From an uncultured Clostridia bacterium (GTDB lineage: Bacteria > Bacillota > Clostridia > HGM11327): a stretch of 22,750 bases of DNA. The notes below the pieces were generated by a model. That model searched no databases. It saw only the letters and a list, made by a program, of their open reading frames with translations, and was not told the origin of the DNA. A program made the position numbers and the translations under genes. Below, piece by piece: positions 8,801 through 15,834 of this stretch. Where the stretch lies: contig CAJLXE010000005.1 in assembly GCA_905210525.1 (NCBI GenBank), forward strand, positions 1 through 22,750, in the 5' to 3' direction. Within the stretch, counting starts at the first letter, position 1; each line of letters begins with the position of its first letter.

Positions 8801-9535
8801 TACGGGCAGTGCCGTCATTATCATCCATTCCGGCTTATTTCCGGAATAAATGAACGCTTCCACAACCTCAAGACGCTTTACTATACGTGCTTTCTTCTGA
8901 CCGGAGCTGTTTATCATCTCCGCTTTGAGCTCCTCCTGAAGTTTATGGAGATCTATATCCTTAAGGAGCTTCATTACGGCTTCCGCACCCATCTGCGCGT
9001 CAAAGCCCTTGCCGAATTTATCGCGGCACTCACGGTACTCTTTTACGCTGAGAAGCTGTTTGTATTCAAGATGCGTAACAGCCGTTTCCACGTCGTTGTT
9101 TACTATTGTGCCGTCGCCGGGATCAAGTACAACGAAGCTTGCAAAGTAGAGTATTTTTTCGAGCGCTCTCGGGGACATATCGAGCAAAAGGCCCATTTTG
9201 CTCGGAGTTCCGCGGAAATACCATATATGCGACACCGGTGCGGCAAGCTCTATGTGACCCATACGTTCGCGGCGAACCTTTGCTCTTGTTATTTCAACGC
9301 CGCATCTGTCGCACACAATGCCCTTAAAGCGTACTTTCTTGAACTTTCCGCAATGGCACTCCCAGTCTTTTCTCGGTCCGAATATTTTTTCGCAGTACAA
9401 ACCGTCCTTTTCCGGTTTCAATGTTCTGTAATTGATGGTTTCCGGCTTCTTGACCTCGCCGTGAGACCATTCTCTGATTTTTTCGGGGGAAGCAAGTCCC
9501 ACTCCTATGGAAACAAAATCATTTAATTTGTACAA
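5819..9535 (-). CDS. rpoC: RNA polymerase beta' subunit
   Basis: 1238 residues, within the clostridial range. The N-terminal zinc site is Cys60, Cys62, Cys75 and Cys78. The catalytic magnesium loop NADFDGD puts the aspartates at 461, 463 and 465. A second zinc site uses a cysteine in the EEDCFE segment plus CACQKGTCARC further on. The trigger-loop region MRTFHTGGVAGGD and GLPRVEELFEARKP follow. The start is TTG (9535-9533), chosen because AAGGAG lies about 9 nt upstream and translation begins MYKLNDFVSIG as in relatives; no ATG fits. The last 55 or so residues form a very acidic tail. It follows rpoB by 12 nt, so the two subunits are almost certainly co-transcribed. Confidence 0.98.
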   Translation of the reverse strand: MYKLNDFVSIGVGLASPEKIREWSHGEVKKPETINYRTLKPEKDGLYCEKIFGPRKDWECHCGKFKKVRFKGIVCDRCGVEITRAKVRRERMGHIELAAPVSHIWYFRGTPSKMGLLLDMSPRALEKILYFASFVVLDPGDGTIVNNDVETAVTHLEYKQLLSVKEYRECRDKFGKGFDAQMGAEAVMKLLKDIDLHKLQEELKAEMINSSGQKKARIVKRLEVVEAFIYSGNKPEWMIMTALPVIPPDIRPMVQIDGGRFATSDLNDLYRRVINRNNRLKRLIEMNAPEIIVRNEKRMLQEAVDALIDNGRRGRVVTGAGNRSLKSLSEMLKGKQGRFRQNLLGKRVDYSGRSVIVVGPELNMYQCGLPKEMALELFKPFVLRRLVDGGIAFNIKSAKRMIERANSAVWDVLAEVIKDHPVLLNRAPTLHRLGIQAFEPILVEGRAIKLHPLVCTAYNADFDGDQMAVHVPLSVEAQAEARFLMLASGNLLKPQDGNPVVCPTQDMVIGSYWLTLNRSGEKGEGMIFSSEDEMLKAYEMGIIEVHARVKMRVEKMWKGEKVSKLIETTPGLVIFNKSIPQDLGYKDRNDYDQLFELEIDSLVGKDKLGKIVHQCFKRYGATETSIILDKIKKTGFHYSTKSAISIAVSDIVVPEKKKEMLAEAEEKVQKAEKQYRRGLISEDERYKRITNVWKVTGDAITAELKSVMDKYNTIFMIADSGARGSMKQIAQLGGMRGLMANPSGKIIEIPIKANFSEGLTVLEFFISTHGTRKGLADTALKTADSGYLTRRLVDISQDVVVKEEDCFESRGMPVVGMDVSALVDNGSVIEPLYKRILGRYTAKPVVHPETGEILVDANVMITEDMANAIVDAGITTVNIRTVFTCACQKGTCARCYGMDLATGTRVNYGEAVGTIAAQSIGEPGTQLTMRTFHTGGVAGGDITQGLPRVEELFEARKPKGVAVISEIGGKVSIVFTDSNKRREVNVVNSEGDTKSYHIPYNAELRVADGDIIEAGDPLTTGSLNPHDILNIKGVSGVRNYILCEVQKVYQQYGIDINDKHVEIIVRQMLRKVRIEDDGTTRMLPGSVVDINEFEEENRKVMEEGGTPATGKRVLMSITKAALATDSFLSAASFMETTKVLTDAAVKGSVDNLAGLKENIIMGKLIPAGTGIPYYQNIEINMDMKEPDDMVFDDDISADEDMDDIVDDDEQDGEFEAVVSEAGIQPDAEEDDVDSTDGE

Positions 9536-9547
9536 GGTTATTTCTCC

Positions 9548-12500
9548 TTAAAAGTCCATGTCGATGTCTTTGTCATCGTCGGAATCGTCAAAATCTTCAT
9601 CGTAATCATCATCGCCGTCGCTGTCGTCGTCATTCTTATCGAAATTAAAGCTGTTGAATATGTTTATCATATCATCATCCTGCGCGTCTATGTTTGCAAA
9701 ATCGTTTACATCCACATCCGCCGTTTCAGCCTCATATTCCGAAGAAATGTCGTCGCTGTCCTCAAACTGCATATCGCCCGTATCCTTGCCGATTATGGAG
9801 AGATAATCGTTATTGAATGCGTCAAGCTCGCTTATCTGATCGTCAATTGCGTCTCTTATGGAAACTTCTTCGCCCTTGTTTGTGGTCATCTTCATGTCTA
9901 TGCCGAGGCTCTGAAGCTCTTTGATAAGAACCTTGAAGGATTCGGGTACGCCCGGCTTGGGAAGATTCTGTCCTTTGAATATGGCTTCATAGGCTTTTTG
10001 TCTTCCGTCAACGTCATCCGACTTGATGGTAAGTATTTCTTGAAGAGTATGCGCCGCGCCGTAAGCCTCCAGCGCCCAAACTTCCATTTCGCCGAAACGC
10101 TGTCCGCCGAACTGAGCTTTACCGCCCAGAGGCTGCTGCGTAACAAGCGCGTAAGGTCCTATCGAACGTGCGTGAATCTTATCGTCTACAAGATGGCACA
10201 GCTTAAGGAAGTAGTTATATCCTACCGTTACTTTGTTTTCAAACGGTTCGCCCGTTCTGCCGTCATAGAGAGTCATTTTTCCCTTAGGATCGTAGCCCGC
10301 CATTTCGAGGCATTTCTCTATATCTTCTTCCGTTGCGCCGTCAAATACCGGTGTTGCTATCTTCCAGCCGAGAGCCTTCGCCGCAAGTCCGAGATGCGTC
10401 TCAAGCAGCTGACCTATATTCATACGAGAAGGAACGCCCAAAGGATTCAACACAAGATCAAGAGGTGTTCCGTCTGCAAGGAACGGCATATCCGCCGCCG
10501 GAAGCACTCTTGATATAACGCCCTTGTTTCCGTGACGTCCCGCCATTTTATCGCCCACGGAAATCTTTCTCTTCTGGGCAATCGAAACGCGTACAAGTTT
10601 GTTTGTTCCGGGCTTGAGTTCGTCCTTGTTTTCTCTTGTGAATATTCTTACGTCTACTACTATACCGCCTTCGCCGTGAGGCACCTTAAGAGATGTATCT
10701 CTTACCTCTCTTGCCTTTTCGCCGAAAATAGCTCTGAGAAGTCTTTCCTCCGCAGTCTGCTCCGTCTCGCCCTTCGGCGTTACCTTACCTACAAGAATAT
10801 CTCCCGGCATTACTTCCGCGCCTATGCGGATTATACCGTTTTCATCGAGATCCTTGAGCACATCGTCGCCCACGTTCGGAATTTCTCTCGTTATTTCCTC
10901 AGCGCCGAGCTTTGTATCTCTCGCTTCGGTTTCGTATTCTTCTATATGAATTGACGTATAAACGTCGTCTCTTACGAGTCTTTCATTTATAAGGATAGCG
11001 TCCTCATAGTTGTAGCCTTCCCACGTCATGTAGCCTACAAGCATATTTCTGCCGAGTGCAACCTCGCCGTGATCCGTGGAGGAGCCGTCCGCTATTATAT
11101 CGCCCTTGGATATCTTTTCGCCAACCGAAACAAAAGGCTTCTGGTTTATGCAGGTACCCTGGTTTGAACGCATGAATTTTAGGAGTTCATATTTATGAGC
11201 TTCGCCCTTATTGTCGATTATCGTTATGCTGTTGCTGTCAACTTTCTTTACGTATCCGTCGCAGTCTGCAACCGTAACAACGCCCGAATCCTTTGCCGCA
11301 CGGTATTCCATACCAGTACCTACTATCGGGGACTCGGTTCTTATGAGAGGAACCGCCTGACGCTGCATGTTCGATCCCATCAATGCACGGGATGCGTCGT
11401 CGTTTTCGAGGAACGGTATCATTGATGTTGCAACAGACACAACCTGTCTGGGCGATACGTCCATGTAATCTACTTTATCTCTGTGTATCTGCTTTATTTC
11501 GTAGTTTACACGCGCCATTACGAGTTCATTTTTGAAGAAGCCGTTTTCGTCGAGAGGCTCGTTACCTTCGGCGATGGTGCAGGTTTCCTCTTTTTCCGCA
11601 GTCATATAAACGACCTCGTCCGTAACACGCTTGTTTACCTTATCAACAACCTTGTACGGAGCCTCTATGAAGCCGTATTCGTTTATACGCGCATATGTTG
11701 CCAGTGAACCTATAAGACCGATGTTAGGACCTTCAGGCGTTTCTATCGGGCACATACGGCTGTAATGGGAGTCGTGTACGTCGCGGACATCGGAGCTTGC
11801 TCTTTCTCTGCTCAGACCGCCCGGTCCCAATGCGCTCAGACGGCGCTTATGTGTAAGCTCCGCAAGCGGGTTCTGCTGATCCATGAACTGCGAAAGCTGA
11901 GAGCTTCCGAAGAACTCGTTGAGAGCAGCCACGAGGGGACGTATATTTATAAGATCGCTCGGCGTGATGGATTCTATATCCTGCGTCTGCATTCTTTCTC
12001 TTACGACTCTCTCGATTCTGGACATACCTATACGGAACTGCTGCTGCAAAAGCTCGCCTACCGCACGTATACGTCTGTTGCCGAGGTGATCTATGTCGTC
12101 GCACTCACCGAGACCCGCATTGAGGCTTATCATGTAGCTTACAGAAGCTATTATGTCCTGTATTGTAATTGTCTTGGGGCAAAGTTCTCTTGCGCGTTCG
12201 AGACACGTCTTTCTGAGAGCTTCCTCATCAGTGAAGTTAAGATCAAGTATTTCCTTGAGAACCTTGTGATCAACCTTTTCCTGTATTTTTACTTCTTCCG
12301 GATTAAACGGCAGATATTTTGCCGCGTCAACAAAGCCGTTGCCCAATACCTTTTCTTCCGTGCCGTTTTCGGTTATTACCCATACGTAATATACACCCGA
12401 ATCTTCTATTTCCATCGCCTGCTCTGCCGTAAGAACCGTGCCTGCCGATGCAACAAGTTCGCCCGTCATTGCGGAATAAACGTCGTCACGAAGCTTTCTG

Positions 12501-13360
12501 CCCTTGATTCTGTTTGCCACACCGAGCTTGTTGTTCATTTTGAAGCGGCCTACACGTGCGAGGTCGTAACGCTTGTAATCGAAGAATGTCTGGTGAATAA
12601 GCTGACGTGCGGCTTCTTCCGTCGGTATATCGCCGGGGCGCAGACGCTTGTATATTTCCTGAAGCGCGTCCCATTCGTTCTTGGTTACATCCTTTTCGAG
12701 TGTGGCGCTGAGCATTTCGCTGTCTCCCATGAGCTCTCTTATTGATTCGTCCGTGGGGAATCCGATAGCTCTGAGAAGAACCGTTGCGGGAAGCTTTCTT
12801 GTACGCGCCACTCTTACGTACATAACGTTTTTGGCGTCCGTCTCGTACTCAATCCATTCTCCGCGCATAGGAATAACCGTTGCCTCAAATACGGGCACGC
12901 CGTTTTTATCTCTTTTTGCCTTGTAATAAGCGCCCGGTGAACGTGCAAGCTGGCTTACCACAACACGCTCCGCGCCGTTTATGATGAACGTACCGGACGG
13001 AGTCATTATAGGCATATCACCGAGATATATCTCCTTGGGACCCGTTATTTCGCCCGTTTCCTTGTTATAGAGCTGAACCTCCACCTTCAAAGGCATGGAA
13101 TAAGTTGCGTCTCTGATTTTGCACTCCTGAATGGTGTATTTGCCCGGCCCGTCAAAATAACATTTACCGAACTGCAGCTCAAGGTTATTGCCGAAATCGG
13201 TTATGGGAGAAAAATCCTCCAATACCTCTTTAAGCCCTTCTTTGCAGAACCATTCATAAGACGTAGTTTGAATTTCAATTAAATTCGGCATAGGGAATGT
13301 CTCTTTTATTTTTGCAAAGCTCATTCTCTCGTTTTTGCCTAACTGTACAGGATGTACCAT
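9548..13360 (-). CDS. rpoB: RNA polymerase beta subunit
   Basis: 1270 residues from the preferred ATG at 13360 (MVHPVQLGKNERMSF), with GAGGGG upstream. The frame stays open to GTG 13372, but that start and ATG 13369 sit too close to the GAGGGG. The rifampicin-binding cluster reads SSQLSQFMDQQNPL then THKRRLSALGPGGL and is wild type at the key positions Asp494, His504 and Ser509, predicting rifampicin sensitivity. The polymerase signatures GYNYEDAILINERL, KRKISVGDKMAGRHGNKG and GGKAQFGGQRFGEMEVWALE are all present. About the last 29 residues are 60 percent Asp/Glu. It is the first gene of its unit, with its own promoter, rather than following rplJ-rplL. Confidence 0.97.
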   Translation of the reverse strand: MVHPVQLGKNERMSFAKIKETFPMPNLIEIQTTSYEWFCKEGLKEVLEDFSPITDFGNNLELQFGKCYFDGPGKYTIQECKIRDATYSMPLKVEVQLYNKETGEITGPKEIYLGDMPIMTPSGTFIINGAERVVVSQLARSPGAYYKAKRDKNGVPVFEATVIPMRGEWIEYETDAKNVMYVRVARTRKLPATVLLRAIGFPTDESIRELMGDSEMLSATLEKDVTKNEWDALQEIYKRLRPGDIPTEEAARQLIHQTFFDYKRYDLARVGRFKMNNKLGVANRIKGRKLRDDVYSAMTGELVASAGTVLTAEQAMEIEDSGVYYVWVITENGTEEKVLGNGFVDAAKYLPFNPEEVKIQEKVDHKVLKEILDLNFTDEEALRKTCLERARELCPKTITIQDIIASVSYMISLNAGLGECDDIDHLGNRRIRAVGELLQQQFRIGMSRIERVVRERMQTQDIESITPSDLINIRPLVAALNEFFGSSQLSQFMDQQNPLAELTHKRRLSALGPGGLSRERASSDVRDVHDSHYSRMCPIETPEGPNIGLIGSLATYARINEYGFIEAPYKVVDKVNKRVTDEVVYMTAEKEETCTIAEGNEPLDENGFFKNELVMARVNYEIKQIHRDKVDYMDVSPRQVVSVATSMIPFLENDDASRALMGSNMQRQAVPLIRTESPIVGTGMEYRAAKDSGVVTVADCDGYVKKVDSNSITIIDNKGEAHKYELLKFMRSNQGTCINQKPFVSVGEKISKGDIIADGSSTDHGEVALGRNMLVGYMTWEGYNYEDAILINERLVRDDVYTSIHIEEYETEARDTKLGAEEITREIPNVGDDVLKDLDENGIIRIGAEVMPGDILVGKVTPKGETEQTAEERLLRAIFGEKAREVRDTSLKVPHGEGGIVVDVRIFTRENKDELKPGTNKLVRVSIAQKRKISVGDKMAGRHGNKGVISRVLPAADMPFLADGTPLDLVLNPLGVPSRMNIGQLLETHLGLAAKALGWKIATPVFDGATEEDIEKCLEMAGYDPKGKMTLYDGRTGEPFENKVTVGYNYFLKLCHLVDDKIHARSIGPYALVTQQPLGGKAQFGGQRFGEMEVWALEAYGAAHTLQEILTIKSDDVDGRQKAYEAIFKGQNLPKPGVPESFKVLIKELQSLGIDMKMTTNKGEEVSIRDAIDDQISELDAFNNDYLSIIGKDTGDMQFEDSDDISSEYEAETADVDVNDFANIDAQDDDMINIFNSFNFDKNDDDSDGDDDYDEDFDDSDDDKDIDMDF

Positions 13361-13492
13361 CGTCCACATCACCCCTCAATAAATTTGTTGCCCGATACCA
13401 CAAATTCCGCGCTCGGACAGCGCAAAATCCAAATAGAAACCGAGTTTCGTACTTTTGTATTCTTCTTCTGTGCAATACTAATGCAGTTTATA

Positions 13493-13521
13493 ATACTATC
13501 ACTGTATTACAATTTTGTCAA
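13493..13521 (-). promoter_or_regulatory. Sigma-A promoter of rpoBC
   Basis: Minus strand: perfect -35 TTGACA (13521-13516), 17-nt spacer, -10 TAGTAT (13498-13493), which keeps the critical TA...T positions. The predicted start near 13486 leaves a leader of about 125 nt with a small GCGCT-GTCCG-AGCGC hairpin in its second half. Confidence 0.68.
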
Positions 13522-13781
13522 GGCATTTGAGGGGTGTTTTTGCACTATTTACAAATTATTAACATTTGTATGTAATAATTATAAATATGCTGTAAGCCAA
13601 TGTCGGCCGTGTGCTCAAAAAGAGTGCCCGCATACGTCCTTCGCGACGCTGTTTATGCGTTTTTTGCGCAATTTATGCATGGATTTGTATATAAAGCGTA
13701 AAACAGAACGAAAAATACGGTCGAACGCCTATTTCACTATTAAATCACTGTTTGTTATAAATAAATTTACATATTTAGTGT
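13522..13781. other. Gap between divergent rpoB and pckA promoters
   Basis: About 260 nt of mostly AT-rich sequence with no convincing reading frame on either strand. I see no strong repeat or hairpin in it. Any regulator of pckA or rpoB binding here is not recognisable by eye. Confidence 0.6.
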
Positions 13782-13810
13782 TTGACTTTTTGACTTCTTT
13801 ATGTTATAGT
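13782..13810 (+). promoter_or_regulatory. Sigma-A promoter of pckA
   Basis: Plus strand: -35 TTGACT (13782-13787), 17-nt spacer, -10 TATAGT (13805-13810). Predicted start near 13817, leaving a 5' untranslated leader of about 170 nt before the pckA ATG. Confidence 0.75.
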
Positions 13811-13909
13811 ATATACTGGTATAGGATTGAGTTATTTGTAGAAAATGTATAGATAACTGTTCCTCATTCACGGTTGCAGAGCAATTTTCAGTTAAAAAAA
13901 GTGATTGTT

Positions 13910-13950
13910 TTGCAACAATATGTTAATTGCAAACATTAATTGCAATTAAT
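13910..13950 (+). promoter_or_regulatory. Cluster of TTGCAA-centred palindromes upstream of pckA
   Basis: Three copies of the self-complementary hexamer TTGCAA occur at 13910-13915, 13927-13932 and 13940-13945. The last is the centre of a perfect 16-bp palindrome ATTAATTGCAATTAAT (13935-13950), and the second shares the TTAATTGCAA half. They lie downstream of the pckA promoter and about 40-80 nt before the ATG, where a repressor or an RNA hairpin could act. AT-rich composition makes short palindromes easier to find by chance. Confidence 0.4.
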
Positions 13951-13990
13951 TGTTGAAAATAAAAATTTTTACATAAAGGAGATTTTTTAA

Positions 13991-15643
13991 ATGACAACGC
14001 AGTTTTTTAAAAGAAGCGAAATCAAAGCGTCAAATCCCGCTTATTCGCAGAGCAGAGCTGTAATCGAGACTGTTTTTTACGGCAACAATGTTGAAAAGAT
14101 CACTTCGGTTCAGCAGGCATATGAATTGGCTGTTAAATCGCCCGGCACAATCGTAACGGATATTCCCGTATATAAGCCCGAAACAATGGGTCTTTCTACA
14201 GACGCCAAAGTTCTCGTTTTCAACGACGGTTCCGTTACCGGCAGAGCTGCAGCGGCAAGACGTATTCTCGGTTCCGAGGGTGTAAACGAAAAGGAATATG
14301 CACTCAAGGTTGCAGATGCGGTTTATAATACAAGATACAAGAAGCTTTATCACGCCGAAGCAATAATCGGTCTTGATAAGGATTTCATGGTAAAAGCTCA
14401 TCTGTGCATTCCTGAGGGCGAAGAGAACATAATGTATTCATGGCTTCTCAACTTCCAGGCTATCACGGCTGAATATAAAGAGATGTATAAGGATTCCAAG
14501 CTCATCGAAGGCGAAGGCGATATATACATATTCTCCGATCCTACATGGAGACATCCGGATCATCCGATGGGTCTTACATACTTTGATCCTAAGCATAACT
14601 GTGCGGCTCTTCTCGGCATGAGATATTTCGGCGAGCACAAGAAGGGTACTCTTACTCTTGCATGGGGCATTGCAAACCGTCACGGATTCGCATCCTGCCA
14701 CGGCGGCCAGAAGCGTTACAACCTGCCCAACGGCGACAAGTTCGTTGTAAGCGTATTCGGTCTTTCCGGCTCCGGCAAATCGACAATCACTCACGCTAAG
14801 CACGACGGCAAATATGATATAACCGTTCTTCACGATGACGCTTTCGTTATATCCACAAAAGACGGTTCTTCTGTTGCTCTTGAGCCTACATATTTCGATA
14901 AGACTCAGGATTATCCTCTTGATAACCCTGACAACAAGTTCCTTGTAACAATACAGAACAATGCAGTAACCGTTGATGAAGACGGCAAAAAGGTTCTCCT
15001 TACGGAAGATCTCAGAAACGGTAACGGCCGTGCAATCAAATCAAGAATATGGTCGCCTAACCGTGTTGATAAGATTCCTGAGCACTGCGATGCAGTTATA
15101 TGGCTCATGAAGGACGCTACACTTCCTCCGGTACTCAAGATAACGGATCCTACTCTCGCATCGGTTATGGGCGCTACTCTTGCAACAAAGAGAACAACGG
15201 CAGAAAGACTTGCCGCAGGCGTTGACCCGAATGCACTCGTTGTTGAGCCTTACGCTAACCCGTTCCGTACTTATCCTCTCTCCGAGGACTATGCAAAGTT
15301 CAAACAGCTGTTTGAAGAGCGCGGCGTGGCTTGCTATATACTCAATACAGGCTTCTTCCTCGATAAGAAGATTTCAAAGGAAACAACTCTCGGCACAATC
15401 GAAAAGATCGTTGAAAATAAGGCTGACTTCAAACCTTTCGGCAATATCGAAAATATGTATTGCCTCGATATCGATGGCTTCAATGCTGACTTCTCCGATC
15501 CGGAATACGTTGCTCAGCTTAAAGCAAGAATGGCAGATAGAATTAAATTCATTAAATCTAAAGAAACTGCTCAGGGCGGCTTCGATAAACTGCCCGATGA
15601 GGCTTGCGCTGCAATCGAAAAGGTAGCAAGCGAAATAAAATAA
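13991..15643 (+). CDS. pckA: Phosphoenolpyruvate carboxykinase, ATP-dependent type (divergent)
   Basis: A 550-residue protein that interconverts oxaloacetate + ATP and PEP + CO2 + ADP. In anaerobes it often runs as a CO2-fixing, ATP-forming step. Visible family motifs: TGR at 83-85 (substrate arginine), GEHKKG at 214-219 (metal-site lysine), SCHGG with His237 (metal ligand), the P-loop GLSGSGKST at 257-265 with Lys263, and the kinase-2 acidic pair in LHDDAF (282-283). Canonical ATP-PCK has GLSGTGKTT followed by a longer DDE segment; here the P-loop is GSGKST and the surroundings differ, so this is a distant subgroup. AAAGGAG lies about 9 nt before the ATG. It is the only plus-strand gene in the window, monocistronic, and convergent with trpS. 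Confidence 0.9.
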   Translation: MTTQFFKRSEIKASNPAYSQSRAVIETVFYGNNVEKITSVQQAYELAVKSPGTIVTDIPVYKPETMGLSTDAKVLVFNDGSVTGRAAAARRILGSEGVNEKEYALKVADAVYNTRYKKLYHAEAIIGLDKDFMVKAHLCIPEGEENIMYSWLLNFQAITAEYKEMYKDSKLIEGEGDIYIFSDPTWRHPDHPMGLTYFDPKHNCAALLGMRYFGEHKKGTLTLAWGIANRHGFASCHGGQKRYNLPNGDKFVVSVFGLSGSGKSTITHAKHDGKYDITVLHDDAFVISTKDGSSVALEPTYFDKTQDYPLDNPDNKFLVTIQNNAVTVDEDGKKVLLTEDLRNGNGRAIKSRIWSPNRVDKIPEHCDAVIWLMKDATLPPVLKITDPTLASVMGATLATKRTTAERLAAGVDPNALVVEPYANPFRTYPLSEDYAKFKQLFEERGVACYILNTGFFLDKKISKETTLGTIEKIVENKADFKPFGNIENMYCLDIDGFNADFSDPEYVAQLKARMADRIKFIKSKETAQGGFDKLPDEACAAIEKVASEIK

Positions 15644-15650
15644 TATTTTC

Positions 15651-15680
15651 CAAGGGGTGCTTTTGTAAAAGCACCCCTTG
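15651..15680. repeat. Palindromic repeat, copy 1
   Basis: A 30-nt near-perfect palindrome starting 8 nt after the pckA stop: 14-bp arms CAAGGGGTGCTTTT and AAAAGCACCCCTTG around a central GT. The 28-nt core AGGGGTGCTTTTGTAAAAGCACCCCTTG occurs again, in two exactly matching halves and the same orientation, at 15797-15824. There is no T-run after the stem on either strand, so a simple intrinsic terminator is not obvious; the T-tract lies at the loop side. Confidence 0.9.
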
Positions 15681-15707
15681 ACCCCGAAAACTATATGCAT
15701 TATGTTG

Positions 15708-15748
15708 TGCCAATCAGCCGTGCCGATGGTCGTCACGTCAGATTGGCA
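15708..15748. repeat. Inverted repeat between the two palindrome copies
   Basis: 8-bp arms TGCCAATC (15708-15715) and GATTGGCA (15741-15748) enclose 25 nt that hold a smaller CGTG...CACG pairing. It sits midway between the two palindromic copies in the non-coding gap between convergent pckA and trpS. Confidence 0.7.
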
Positions 15749-15789
15749 TTAAATTTACGTTTCTATTTTAAATGTTCATAAGAACAGGA

Positions 15790-15829
15790 TTTTGCGAGGG
15801 GTGCTTTTGTAAAAGCACCCCTTGCAAAA
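15790..15829. repeat. Palindromic repeat, copy 2
   Basis: A 40-nt hairpin overlapping the 3' untranslated side of trpS: outer arms TTTTGC/GCAAAA, one G-T pair, then AGGGGTGCTTTT/AAAAGCACCCCT around a central GT. The inner 28 nt are identical to copy 1. It begins 5 nt beyond the trpS stop on the minus strand and could shape the 3' end of that transcript, although no T-run follows it. Confidence 0.9.
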
Positions 15830-15834
15830 AATCA

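Noticed and set aside
8126..9526. 466-codon plus-strand open frame opposite rpoC
   Set aside because: It lies wholly opposite conserved rpoC sequence, has no recognisable family features and no ribosome binding site. It is explained by the codon bias of rpoC leaving few stops on the other strand.
11765..12745. 326-codon plus-strand open frame opposite rpoB
   Set aside because: Same reason: antisense to a highly conserved gene, odd composition rich in Arg, Tyr and Cys, and no supporting signals.
13361..13372. Longer RpoB start at GTG 13372 or ATG 13369
   Set aside because: The GAGGGG ribosome binding site abuts or overlaps these codons; MVHPVQLGK from ATG 13360 fits the family.
13275..13475. 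66-codon minus-strand frame starting at TTG in the rpoB leader and running into rpoB
   Set aside because: No Shine-Dalgarno, no family resemblance, and it overlaps rpoB in another frame; most likely chance.
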